A DNA stretch of 64,000 nucleotides. Source: VRUE01 sp963822295. GTDB lineage: Bacteria; Actinomycetota; Thermoleophilia; Solirubrobacterales; 70-9. The notes under the pieces were generated by a model. The model worked only from the letters and a program-made list of their open reading frames with translations. It was not told where the DNA came from and searched no databases. A program made the position numbers and the translations under genes. The stretch covers positions 1,426,001-1,490,000 of the forward strand of contig CAWGHD010000002.1 of assembly GCA_963822295.1 (NCBI GenBank), read 5' to 3'. How positions within the stretch are numbered: position 1 is the first letter of the stretch; each line of letters begins with the position of its first letter. Of the stretch, positions 8,751 to 16,681 are shown piece by piece.

Positions 8751-9260
8751 ATGCCGGCCGGCGCTTTAATCCGCGAACGGGAAGTCCGCGAGGCCTACTC
8801 GGCCCACGCGGGCGAGCTGTATGGATTCGCGATGCGCTCGCTGGGCGACGCGGGCACCGCGGAAGAGGCGGTGCAGGAGACCTTCGTCCGCGCCTGGCGG
8901 GCCGGCAAGCGCTTCGACCCGGAGATCGGCTCCCTGCGCACCTGGCTGTTCGCGATCCTTCGCAACGTCGTCATCGACCTGGGCCGGGCCCGCGCCGCGC
9001 GGCCGGGCCTCAGCGACCGGGAGGCGGAGCCCTCGGTCGAACCGATCGAGGAGACCCTGCTCGCCTGGCAGGTCGAGGAGGCGATGCGCCGGATCGGCGA
9101 CCAGCACCGCCAGATCCTGGTCGAGACCTACTACCGCGGGCGGCCGTATGCGGAGGTCGCGGCCGAGCTGGGCATTCCCGTGGGGACCGTCAAGAGCCGC
9201 GTCTACTACGCGCTGCGCGCGCTGCGGATCGCCCTCGAGGAGATGGGCTATGAAGACTGA
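8751..9260 (+). CDS. ECF-type RNA polymerase sigma factor
   Basis: 169 residues. Sigma-2 region: LYGFAMRSLGDAGTAEEAVQ, then ETFVRAWRAGKRFDPEIGSL and TWLFAILRNVVID (residues about 22-85). Sigma-4 helix-turn-helix: RQILVETYYRGRPYAEVAAE then LGIPVGTVKSRVYYALRAL (about 120-160). It directs RNA polymerase to a small stress regulon. The stop overlaps the start of the anti-sigma gene by 11 bp, so the two proteins should be made in step and form a regulator pair. It resembles SigK/SigL-like group members, but I cannot assign a number. Confidence 0.93.
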   Translation: MPAGALIREREVREAYSAHAGELYGFAMRSLGDAGTAEEAVQETFVRAWRAGKRFDPEIGSLRTWLFAILRNVVIDLGRARAARPGLSDREAEPSVEPIEETLLAWQVEEAMRRIGDQHRQILVETYYRGRPYAEVAAELGIPVGTVKSRVYYALRALRIALEEMGYED

Positions 9261-9924
9261 CGGCTGCCGCGAGTGGCGAGAGTCGCTGGGCGCATATGCC
9301 CTCGACCACCTCGAGACCGGGGAGCGTGCCGGCCTCGAGGCGCATCTCGAGGGCTGTCCGAGCTGCCGCTCCGAGCTCGAGCAGATCGCCCCCCTCGTCC
9401 ATCCGCTCTCGCTCGCCGACGCGGCCCGCTTCGAGTCCGCCCCCGTGCCGCCCCCATCGCTCGCCGGTCGCGTCGCGACCGCGATCGGCCGCGAGCGCAG
9501 GGAACAGCGCAGACGCCGGACGACCCGCTTCGGCATCGCCCTCGGCGGCGCCGCCGCGACCGCCGCCGCGGTCCTCGTCCTGTTCGTCCTGCCCGGCGGC
9601 GAGGAGCCCTCGTCTCCCGAGGAGCTGGTCACCTTCTCCTCGCTGCCGAAGGGACAGAAGATCTCGGCGAAGCTGATCCCGAACGCCTTCGGCACGGAGA
9701 TCCACATGTACGTGAAGGGCGTCAGCTCCGGGACGCTCTGCCGGGTCTACCTGCGCAGTCGCGACGGCACTCAGCTCTCCGCCGGGACCTTCCGCTACCG
9801 CTGGGGGGACGGCAGCTATCCGACCCTCAGCGCGGCCCTCGACCTCTCGAAGACCGAGGCGATGGAAGTGCGGGTCGGCGGGCGGCGCTTCGTCGCCCCC
9901 GTGAACGCACCCGACGCGACCTAG
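9250..9924 (+). CDS. zinc-binding anti-sigma factor, single-pass membrane protein
   Basis: 224 residues. The N-terminal zf-HC2 motif is seen as AHLEGCPSCRSEL with His 32, Cys 36 and Cys 39, the HxxxCxxC zinc anti-sigma signature. One membrane helix (GIALGGAAATAAAVLVLFVL, about residues 94-113) follows a basic stretch. The outside portion is a small beta domain containing SGTLCRVYLRSRDGTQLSAG, which resembles an RskA-type sensor end. It should hold the upstream sigma factor at the membrane until an envelope or redox signal arrives. Translation is coupled to the sigma gene by the 11-bp overlap. Confidence 0.9.
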   Translation: MKTDGCREWRESLGAYALDHLETGERAGLEAHLEGCPSCRSELEQIAPLVHPLSLADAARFESAPVPPPSLAGRVATAIGRERREQRRRRTTRFGIALGGAAATAAAVLVLFVLPGGEEPSSPEELVTFSSLPKGQKISAKLIPNAFGTEIHMYVKGVSSGTLCRVYLRSRDGTQLSAGTFRYRWGDGSYPTLSAALDLSKTEAMEVRVGGRRFVAPVNAPDAT

Positions 9925-9933
9925 CCGGTGCGC

Positions 9934-10176
9934 TCACTCGCCCGTCGCGCCGGGACGCAGGCCGCCAAGGAACATGCCCTCGGACGCGCGCAGGAGGCCG
10001 ATCGTTATGTGGGGGCGCATGTCGCTGCTGCGCACCCGCAGATGCGACCCGTGGGGCCCGAGCACCTCGACGATCGTGCAGACGTCGCCGATCTCGCAGT
10101 CGTCCCCGTAGTCGGCTTCGAGCGCCTCCATCTGCTTGGCGACGACGTGGCCCATCTTGGTTTGATCGAGTCCCAT
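9934..10176 (-). CDS. small conserved hypothetical protein
   Basis: 80 residues from ATG 10176, chosen because a GGAAGG ribosome site lies nine bases upstream. A longer version from 10233 would add 19 residues that look non-coding. The protein (MGLDQTKMGHVVAKQMEALE start, acidic GDDCEIGDVCTIVEVLGPHG, then RVRSSDMRPHITIGLLRASE) is probably a small alpha/beta cytoplasmic domain. No family is recognised. It is convergent with the anti-sigma gene, leaving only nine bases between the stops. Confidence 0.6.
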   Translation of the reverse strand: MGLDQTKMGHVVAKQMEALEADYGDDCEIGDVCTIVEVLGPHGSHLRVRSSDMRPHITIGLLRASEGMFLGGLRPGATGE

Positions 10177-10324
10177 CCGGATATCCCTTCCTTGCCTTGC
10201 ATTTCCGAGTCTGTGATGAAGATCACGCAGCATTTCAGGCCCGGAGGCGAGGGTTCCCTATCCGGGTCGCTGGAGGGGAGCCCGGACCGACTCCATTGGC
10301 CCATGGCGAATCCGACGATCTAAA

Positions 10325-10744
10325 GTGTCATCTGTGACGCAACGCCCCCTGGAGCTGATCCTCGCTCGCAACTTGATGTCGGCTCTCTCGACGCCGGCGT
10401 TCCTCGTCGACGAGGGCGGCGTGCTGGTCTTCTACAACGAGGCCGCAGGCGCGTTCCTCGGCAAGCGCTTCGAGGAGCTCGGCACCGTCGGCCCGGAGGA
10501 GTGGGGCTCGATGTTCGGCCCCTTCGACGAGAGCGGCGAGCCTCTCCCCTACGACGACCTGCCGCTGGTGATCGCCGTGCGCAACGGCCGCCCCGCCCAC
10601 GCCGACTTCGAGATCCGGACGGGCGACGGCGCCCTGCACACGGTCGAGGTCTCGGCCTTCCCGATCCTGACCGCGCACGGCTCGCAGGGCGCGATCGCCG
10701 TCTTCTGGCCGAGCGCCGGCGAGAACGGGGCCGGGCGCCCGTGA
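10325..10744 (+). CDS. PAS-domain protein
   Basis: 139 residues from GTG 10325 (GTG 10334 is an alternative). One PAS domain fills the protein: FLVDEGGVLVFYNEAAGAFL (core start), LGKRFEELG, a middle loop with YDDLPLVIAVRNGRPAHADF, and the final strands LHTVEVSAFPIL and GAIAVFW. No kinase, cyclase or DNA-binding module is attached, so it would sense a ligand or redox state and act through a partner. The last four bases (GTGA) overlap the start of the metallo-beta-lactamase-fold gene, so the two are translationally coupled. Confidence 0.82.
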   Translation: MSSVTQRPLELILARNLMSALSTPAFLVDEGGVLVFYNEAAGAFLGKRFEELGTVGPEEWGSMFGPFDESGEPLPYDDLPLVIAVRNGRPAHADFEIRTGDGALHTVEVSAFPILTAHGSQGAIAVFWPSAGENGAGRP

Positions 10745-11628
10745 CCGAGATGAGGGTCAAGCTCTGGGGCACCCGCGGCTCGATCCCCTCCCCCGGCCCG
10801 GAGACGATCCGCTTCGGCGGCAACACCTCCTGCGTCGGAGTCACCCTCTCCGACGGCTCGCTGCTGGCGCTCGACGCCGGCACCGGGATCCGCAGCCTCG
10901 GGCTCTCCCTCGCCGCCGAGCCGGCCCGGCTCCACATCCTCCTCACCCACCTCCACCTCGACCACATCCAGGGCCTCGCCTTCTTCGCCCCCGCCTTCCG
11001 CGCCCAGACCGAGATCGTGATCTGGGGCCCGGCCTCGCCCGAGGCCTCGCTGCGCGATCGGATCGCGCGCTACATCTCGGCCCCGCTCTCCCCGGTCGAG
11101 GTCCGCGAGCTGCCCTGCGACGTCTCCTTCCGCCACTGCCCGGAGGCCGAGTGGGAGATCGGCCCGGCGCGGATCCGCGCCGCCTCGGTCACGCACCGCG
11201 GCCCCACCCTCGGCTACCGGATCGACGACGGCGACAGCTCCCTGGCCTACATCCCCGACCACGAGCCGGCGCTCGGCTCCGACATCGAGGCCCTGGACGA
11301 GGACTGGATCTCCGGCTTCGACCTGGCGCGCGACGCCTCGCTCCTCATCCACGACGGGCAGTACGCGGACTCCGAGTACCCCGAGCACGTGGGCTGGGGG
11401 CACTCGGCGATCTCCCACGCCCTCGCCTTCGCCAACCGCACCGGCCCCGATCGAACGCTCCTCTTCCACCACGACCCCCTGCACTCCGACGAGCGGCTCG
11501 ACCGGCTCGGGGTCGAAGCCCAGGAGCGCTGGCGCGAGATCGGCGGGCGCGGCGATCTGGCCCTGGCGGCGGAGGGGGACGAGTACGTGCTTCCCGTCGC
11601 CGAGCCGCACACCGTCGCGACCGCCTGA
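10741..11628 (+). CDS. MBL-fold metallo-hydrolase
   Basis: 295 residues from GTG 10741. The metal motif is HLHLDH (His 70, His 72, Asp 74, His 75), preceded by strand LHILLTH. The N-terminus KLWGTRGSIPSPGPETIRFG with NTSCV is characteristic of the RNase Z/phosphodiesterase-like branch rather than true beta-lactamases. Further ligand candidates are in SVTHRGPTLGYRI, YIPDHEPALGS and LLIHDGQYADSEY. Likely reaction: hydrolysis of a phosphodiester, possibly in a cyclic nucleotide or nucleic acid; the substrate is not determinable. It overlaps the PAS gene by four bases. Confidence 0.87.
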   Translation: MTEMRVKLWGTRGSIPSPGPETIRFGGNTSCVGVTLSDGSLLALDAGTGIRSLGLSLAAEPARLHILLTHLHLDHIQGLAFFAPAFRAQTEIVIWGPASPEASLRDRIARYISAPLSPVEVRELPCDVSFRHCPEAEWEIGPARIRAASVTHRGPTLGYRIDDGDSSLAYIPDHEPALGSDIEALDEDWISGFDLARDASLLIHDGQYADSEYPEHVGWGHSAISHALAFANRTGPDRTLLFHHDPLHSDERLDRLGVEAQERWREIGGRGDLALAAEGDEYVLPVAEPHTVATA

Positions 11629-11655
11629 GCAGCGGGCGGCCGCTACCCTGCCCGC

Positions 11656-12285
11656 GTGCCGAACTCCCCGGGCATCGATGCTCTCGCGGAGCGCTCGCCG
11701 CTGGTCCGTGCCGCGTACGACATGGCGCGCGAAGCCCACGCCGGGCAGATCCGCAACGCCAGCGGCGGCAGGCCCTACATCGACCACCCGGTCGCGGTCG
11801 CCGAGCATCTCTCCGAGCACCTCTCGGGCGAAGAGGTGCTGGCTGCGGCGCTCCTGCACGACGTCGTCGAGGACAGCGAGCTGGAGATCGAGGACGTGCG
11901 CGAGCGCTGCGGCGAGCGCGTCGCCGAGATCGTCGCGGCGCTGACCGACAACGAAGCCCTCGAGCCCTACGAGGCGCGCAAGCGCGAGCACCGCGAGCGC
12001 GTCGAGGGGACCGGCGACGAGGAGACCCTGGCGATCTTCGCCGCCGACAAGCTCGCCAACGTGAAGATGCTGCGCGACGCCCACCGCCAGGAAGGCGAGG
12101 AGGCGGTCGAGGGCGAGCTGAAGGTGCCACTCGACGAAAAGATCGGAGTCTGGGAGCAGGACCTCGAGATGCTGCGCCGCAATGCCGCCGAGAACCCGGC
12201 GGTGCGGGCGCTCGCCTCGAGCCTCGAGGCGCAGCTCAGGAGTCTTGCCGAGGATCGGTCTCGGGCAGTTCCCTCCCGAGACTGA
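11656..12285 (+). CDS. HD-domain hydrolase, small alarmone hydrolase-like
   Basis: 209 residues from GTG 11656. The N-terminal half matches the RelA/SpoT hydrolase fold: HAGQIRNASGGRPYIDHPVA with His 44, and LLHDVVEDSELEIEDV with the HD..ED cluster at residues 69-73. A later AADKLANVKMLRD helix supplies the conserved Asp. No synthetase, TGS or ACT domain is present, so it fits a stand-alone (p)ppGpp 3'-pyrophosphohydrolase of MESH1/SAH type. Related HD enzymes acting on other nucleotides cannot be excluded. The 3' end overlaps the convergent DUF6328 gene by 50 bp. Confidence 0.82.
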   Translation: MPNSPGIDALAERSPLVRAAYDMAREAHAGQIRNASGGRPYIDHPVAVAEHLSEHLSGEEVLAAALLHDVVEDSELEIEDVRERCGERVAEIVAALTDNEALEPYEARKREHRERVEGTGDEETLAIFAADKLANVKMLRDAHRQEGEEAVEGELKVPLDEKIGVWEQDLEMLRRNAAENPAVRALASSLEAQLRSLAEDRSRAVPSRD

Positions 12286-12754
12286 CCCGCCGCTGCAGCG
12301 GCAGCGCGAACCAGAAGACGACGAAGAGGACCAAGGCGGCGGCGCTGGTGACGACGGTCGCGGTGCTGCCGAAGAGGACGTCGGTGATCAGCATGATCGC
12401 GCCGGTCATCGCCAGCGCCAGGGCCGCGATGCCGGCGATCGCGAACTTGTTGGCGAGGTAGAGCAGGTCGTCCTTCTGCTGCATCCGGAAGGTCATCCGG
12501 TGGTAGGCGGAGGGGGAGATCAGGAGGACCGCGGAGATCGCGGTCAGCAACAGGGTGGCGAAGTAGACCCTCTCCTGGAACGGGGTGATCGTGGAGAAGT
12601 TCTGCTGGAAGGGGACGGCGAGCAGGAAGGCGAAGAGGACCTGGACTCCGGGGAGGGCGACGCGCAGCTCCTGGAGGAGCTCGCTGAGGTTGCGGTCGAG
12701 GCGTTCGGCCTCGCTCTCGTCGCGACCTGACGAGCGCTCCTTCTCATCCGCCAT
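12236..12754 (-). CDS. DUF6328 family integral membrane protein
   Basis: 172 residues from ATG 12754, which has an AGGAGG site seven bases upstream; the open frame continues to 12955 but lacks coding character there. An acidic/basic N-terminus (DESEAERLDRNLSELLQELR) precedes four membrane helices: LPGVQVLFAFLLAV, VYFATLLLTAISAVLLI, FAIAGIAALALAMTGAIMLI and VTSAAALVLFVVFWFALPL. The motif SPSAYHRMTFR between helices two and three is typical of the family. Function is unknown. Confidence 0.8.
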   Translation of the reverse strand: MADEKERSSGRDESEAERLDRNLSELLQELRVALPGVQVLFAFLLAVPFQQNFSTITPFQERVYFATLLLTAISAVLLISPSAYHRMTFRMQQKDDLLYLANKFAIAGIAALALAMTGAIMLITDVLFGSTATVVTSAAALVLFVVFWFALPLQRRVSLGRELPETDPRQDS

Positions 12755-12792
12755 GGGCGACCTCCTACCCGTCAGGCATAGGATCGGAACCA

Positions 12793-13458
12793 ATGGGAAA
12801 TCTCGCAGTGGTCCTCGGCAGCGGCGCCACCGAGATGGCGGCGGACGTCGCGGCGCGAATGGGCAGCGACCGAGAGACGCTCGTCCTGCAGCGCCACGGT
12901 CGCGACGGGGGCGTCCTCCCCCATCTGGTCGACCATGCCGCGAACCTGAGCTCACTGCGCGAGGCGGGCTGCGACCGGGTGCTGGCGATCGGCTCGGTCG
13001 GCTCCCTGCGCGAGGAGATCGGGGTCGGCGCGGTCATCTGCCCCGATGACTTCATCGCGCTGGGGATGGCGCCCTCGCCGTTCGACGAGTGGCGCGGCCA
13101 CACCACCCCGGGGTTCGACCTCGGATGGCGGGCCCAGGTCCTCGCCGCCTGGCGGGAGGTGGCCGGCGACATCCTCGACGGAGGCGTTTATTGGCAGACC
13201 ACCGGCCCGCGCTTCGAGACCCCGGCGGAGATCCGGCTGATGGCGGAGCACGCCGAGGTGGTCGGGATGACGATCGCCTCCGAGTGCGTGGTCGCAGGCG
13301 AGCTACAGCTCCCCTACGCGGCGGTCTGCGTGGTCGACAACATGGCCAACGGGATCGGCAGCGCGCTCGACGTCGACGAGCTGAGGGCCAATCGGGAGCA
13401 CAACGCCGGCCGCCTGCGGGAGGCGATCGGCGCCGTCGTCGCGGAGCTGGACAGATGA
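12793..13458 (+). CDS. purine nucleoside phosphorylase, MTA/methylthioinosine phosphorylase-like
   Basis: 221 residues. The phosphorylase fold is marked by VVLGSGATEM, RVLAIGSVGSLRE, and the signature YWQTTGPRFETPAEIRLM with VVGMT. Substrate loop: VCVVDNMANG, with Asn at 183 where adenine-using MTA phosphorylases carry Asp (TDYD). An Asn at this site is typical of enzymes for 6-oxopurines. Together with the overlapping deaminase gene (ATGA), this suggests the sequence MTA to methylthioinosine to hypoxanthine plus methylthioribose-1-phosphate. The enzyme is cytoplasmic and normally trimeric. Plain inosine/guanosine phosphorylase is the alternative. Confidence 0.83.
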   Translation: MGNLAVVLGSGATEMAADVAARMGSDRETLVLQRHGRDGGVLPHLVDHAANLSSLREAGCDRVLAIGSVGSLREEIGVGAVICPDDFIALGMAPSPFDEWRGHTTPGFDLGWRAQVLAAWREVAGDILDGGVYWQTTGPRFETPAEIRLMAEHAEVVGMTIASECVVAGELQLPYAAVCVVDNMANGIGSALDVDELRANREHNAGRLREAIGAVVAELDR

Positions 13459-14720
13459 GGGCGAGGACGCTCTGCGTGCAGGGCGCCACGCTCGACGGCG
13501 AGGCCGTCGGCCTGCGCTGCGAGGGCGGGGCGATCGCGGCGATCGGCCCGGGGGTCGCCGCCGAGCCCGGCGACGAGACGATCGACGCCGGCGGCGCGCC
13601 GCTCATCGCGCCGCTTGTCAACGGCCACACCCATGCCGCGATGACCCTCTTCCGCGGCTACGGCGGCGACCTGCCGCTGATGCGCTGGCTGCAGGAGAAG
13701 GTCTGGCCGGTCGAGGCGAAGCTCGCCGACGAGGACGTCTACTGGGGGACGCGGCTCGCCTGCCTGGAGATGGTCCGCACGGGCACGACCCGCTTCTGGG
13801 ACATGTACTGGCACCCGGACGCGACCTCCCGGGCCGTGCGCGACGCCGGGATGCGGGCGACGATCGGCGGGCCGCTCTTCGGACTCGGCGAGGACACCGC
13901 CGAGATCGAGGCGGCCGCCCTCGCCAACCTGGAGGCGCAGAAGCCGTTCGAGCCGGCCGGGATCGAGCGGGCGCTGGCGCCGCACTCGATCTACATCGCA
14001 GGCGAAAAGCTGCTGCGCTGGGCGGCCGAGACCGCCGCCGAGCGCGGGGTCGCCGTCCACATCCACCTCTCCGAGACCGAGCAGGAGGTCGCCGACTGCC
14101 TCGAGCGCCACGGGGTGCGCCCGGCCGCCTACCTCGACCGCCTCGGCCTGCTCACCGAAACGACCGTCCTCGCCCACGGCGTCTGGCTCGACCGCGAGGA
14201 GCTGGAGCTGATCGCCGAGCGCGGCTGCACCGTCGTCACCAACCCGGTCGCCAACATGAAGCTCGCCGTCGGCGGCGTCTTCCCCTACCCGGCGGCGCGC
14301 GAGGCCGGGGTGCGGGTCGGGCTCGGCACCGACGGCGCCGGATCCAACGACTCGCTCGACCTGCTCGCCGACCTCAAGGCCTTCGCGCTCGCCCAGCGCC
14401 ACGCCAGCGGCGACCCGACCGTGGTCGCGGCGGCGGAGGCACTGGGGGTCGCGACCGGCGCCCGCTCCCCGCTGCTCGGCGGCGGCGTCGAGCCGCTCGC
14501 GGTGGGCGCGCCGGCCGACTTCCTGCTGCTGCGCCCCGGCGCCTACGAGGTCGGCCTCGGCGAGCTCGCCTCGGACCTAGTCTACGCGGCGGCGGGCTCC
14601 GTCGTCCACACCACCGTCGTCGCCGGCCGGGTGCTGATGCGCGAGGGCATCGTCGAGGGCGCCTCCGAGGTGGTGGCGCGGGCGGCGGAAAGGGCTAAAG
14701 GGCTGGGCATCCGGGTATAG
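13455..14720 (+). CDS. mtaD: amidohydrolase, 5'-methylthioadenosine/SAH-type deaminase
   Basis: 421 residues from ATG 13455. Metal and catalytic motifs of the cytosine/MTA deaminase branch are all present: GHTH (His 58, His 60), MVRTGTTRFWDMYW, HIHLSETEQEV, AHGVWLDREE, and GTDGAGSNDSLDLL. Family reaction: hydrolytic deamination of 5'-methylthioadenosine and/or S-adenosylhomocysteine to the inosine derivative, with a Zn or Fe ion. Coupling by ATGA to the upstream nucleoside phosphorylase supports a two-step salvage of SAM by-products. 5'-deoxyadenosine could also be a substrate. Confidence 0.87.
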   Translation: MRARTLCVQGATLDGEAVGLRCEGGAIAAIGPGVAAEPGDETIDAGGAPLIAPLVNGHTHAAMTLFRGYGGDLPLMRWLQEKVWPVEAKLADEDVYWGTRLACLEMVRTGTTRFWDMYWHPDATSRAVRDAGMRATIGGPLFGLGEDTAEIEAAALANLEAQKPFEPAGIERALAPHSIYIAGEKLLRWAAETAAERGVAVHIHLSETEQEVADCLERHGVRPAAYLDRLGLLTETTVLAHGVWLDREELELIAERGCTVVTNPVANMKLAVGGVFPYPAAREAGVRVGLGTDGAGSNDSLDLLADLKAFALAQRHASGDPTVVAAAEALGVATGARSPLLGGGVEPLAVGAPADFLLLRPGAYEVGLGELASDLVYAAAGSVVHTTVVAGRVLMREGIVEGASEVVARAAERAKGLGIRV

Positions 14721-14730
14721 GCTCGCCTCA

Positions 14731-15948
14731 GTGCCTACGCGGAAGGTCACCGATGACCCGTCCCCGCACGGCCAGGCGGCCTCGGCGGTCCGCTTCGTCG
14801 GCGCGACGAAGCGCTACGGCGACTCCGAGGTCGCGGCGGTCGACGACCTGACGCTGGACGTGCCCGCCGGCGAGATCTGCGTCCTCGTCGGGCCGTCTGG
14901 CTGCGGCAAGACGACGGCGATGCGGCTGGTCAACCGCACGGTCGAGCTGACCGAGGGCGACGTCCTGATCGGCGACCGCTCGGTTCGCGACCGCCCGCCC
15001 GCGCAGCTGCGGCGGGAGATCGGATACGTGATCCAGCAGATCGGCCTCTTCCCCCACCGCACGATCGGCCAGAACGTCGCCGCCGTGCCCCATCTGCTCG
15101 GCTGGGACAGGGCCCGGACCGAGGCCCGCGTCGCCGAGCTGCTCGAGCTGATCGGCCTCGACCCCGAGCTCGCCGACCGCTACCCCGCGCAGCTCTCTGG
15201 CGGCCAGCAACAGCGCGTCGGCGTCGCCCGGGCGCTGGCCGCCGACCCGCCGGTGATGCTGATGGACGAGCCCTTCGGCGCGATCGACCCGATCAACCGC
15301 GAGCGCCTCCAGAACGAGTTCCTGCGCCTCCAGGCCGAGATCCAGAAGACGGTCCTATTCGTCACCCACGACATCGACGAGGCGATCAAGATGGGCGACC
15401 GGATCGCGGTGATGCGGGTGGGCGGCAAGGTGGCCCAGTACGCGACCCCGGCGGAGCTCCTGATGTCGCCCGCCGACGAGTTCGTCGAGGACTTCGTCGG
15501 CGCCGACCGGGCGCTGAAGCGGCTGGCGCTGATGCGGGTCTCCGACATCGACCTCTGGGAGGCGCCGCTCGCCTACGTCGGCCAGGCCGCCGCGGAGGTG
15601 GGGGCGAAGCTCGAGGGGGCCGAGGTGGCCTACCCGCTGCTCGTCGACAGCGAGCGCCGCCCGCTGGGCTGGCTCTCCGAGCGCGACCTGGAGGCCGAGA
15701 CGGTGCCGGCCCGGCCGGACTCGCCGCTCGGCCCGGTGCTCGAACTCGACGACGTGATGCGCGACGCGCTCGCCGACATCCTCCAGGCCGGCGCCCAGTA
15801 CGCGGCGGTGACCGACGGCGACGGGCGGATCGCCGGGGTCCTCTCGGTCGAGATCATCTCCGAGTTCCTCGGCTCGCCGGCGGCCAGGGTCGAGGAGCAT
15901 GGGGCGGCGGAGCGGCCGCTCAGCGAGGGGCCGGGCGACGATGCCTGA
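14731..15948 (+). CDS. opuCA: glycine betaine/choline/proline ABC transporter ATP-binding protein with CBS domains
   Basis: 405 residues from GTG 14731. ABC motifs: Walker A GPSGCGKTT (about residue 54), Q-loop YVIQQIGLFP, signature LSGGQQQRVGVARAL, Walker B VMLMDEPFGAIDPI, and switch TVLFVTHDIDEA. The C-terminal 130 residues form a pair of CBS-type repeats (DVMRDALADIL, AAVTDGDGRIAGVLSVE). In OpuA/OpuC systems these sense ionic strength or c-di-AMP and gate uptake. First gene of a four-gene operon with two permeases and a binding protein, overlapping the next gene by eight bases. Substrate inferred from family only. Confidence 0.92.
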   Translation: MPTRKVTDDPSPHGQAASAVRFVGATKRYGDSEVAAVDDLTLDVPAGEICVLVGPSGCGKTTAMRLVNRTVELTEGDVLIGDRSVRDRPPAQLRREIGYVIQQIGLFPHRTIGQNVAAVPHLLGWDRARTEARVAELLELIGLDPELADRYPAQLSGGQQQRVGVARALAADPPVMLMDEPFGAIDPINRERLQNEFLRLQAEIQKTVLFVTHDIDEAIKMGDRIAVMRVGGKVAQYATPAELLMSPADEFVEDFVGADRALKRLALMRVSDIDLWEAPLAYVGQAAAEVGAKLEGAEVAYPLLVDSERRPLGWLSERDLEAETVPARPDSPLGPVLELDDVMRDALADILQAGAQYAAVTDGDGRIAGVLSVEIISEFLGSPAARVEEHGAAERPLSEGPGDDA

Positions 15949-16681
15949 CCGGGCGCTGCCGCTGGCGGCCGGCGAGCTGCCGGAATCGTTCTTCAAAGAA
16001 CGGACCTCCGACACCCTTCCCTGCCAGGCCGACAACGCCAACTTCTTCTGCGCGGACTGGGCCTGGGAAAACCTCGACCGCTACGGCACACCCGCCGTCG
16101 AGCACCTGAAGCTGGTCGGGCTGGCCGTGCTCTTCGGCTTCGCGATCGCCTTCTCGCTGGCGCTGCTCGCCCACCGGCGCCGCTGGCTGCTGACGCCTCT
16201 GGGGGCCGCGACCGGAGTCCTGTACACGATCCCCAGCGTCGCCTTCTTCTTCCTCCTGTTGCCGTTCACCGGTCGCGGAGTGGACACGGCGGTCATCGCG
16301 CTGACGGCGTTCAACCTCCAGATCATCTACCGCAACACGATCGTCGGGCTGGCCAACGTGCCGCGGTCGGTGGTCGAAGCCGCGCGAGGCATGGGCCAGA
16401 CCGATCGCCAGGTTCTCTGGCGCGTCGAGGTGCCGCTGGCGACCCCGGAGATCGTCGCCGGCCTGCGGATCGCGACGGTCAGCACGGTTGCGATCGCGAC
16501 CCTCGCCGTCTTCGCGGGCGGCGGCGGCCTCGGGCAGCCAATCTTCGCCAACGGGATCGACTTCAAGACCAACATCATCCTGGCCAGCGCGATCGTGATG
16601 TTGATCGCGCTCGCGTTCGACGTGGCCCTCAACGTAATCCAGCGTTTCATGACACCTTGGGAAAGGGCTTCCCGCACATGA
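15941..16681 (+). CDS. opuCB: glycine betaine/choline ABC transporter permease 1
   Basis: 246 residues from ATG 15941, which overlaps the end of the ATPase gene. A soluble N-terminus of about 55 residues with two cysteines (TLPCQADNANFFCADWAW) is followed by five or six membrane helices. The permease EAA-like loop is ARGMGQTDRQVLWRVEVPLA. The helix order and FFLLLPFTGRGVDTAVIAL fit the ProW/OpuCB class. It forms the membrane channel with the second permease. ATGA overlap with the downstream permease. Confidence 0.9.
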   Translation: MPDRALPLAAGELPESFFKERTSDTLPCQADNANFFCADWAWENLDRYGTPAVEHLKLVGLAVLFGFAIAFSLALLAHRRRWLLTPLGAATGVLYTIPSVAFFFLLLPFTGRGVDTAVIALTAFNLQIIYRNTIVGLANVPRSVVEAARGMGQTDRQVLWRVEVPLATPEIVAGLRIATVSTVAIATLAVFAGGGGLGQPIFANGIDFKTNIILASAIVMLIALAFDVALNVIQRFMTPWERASRT

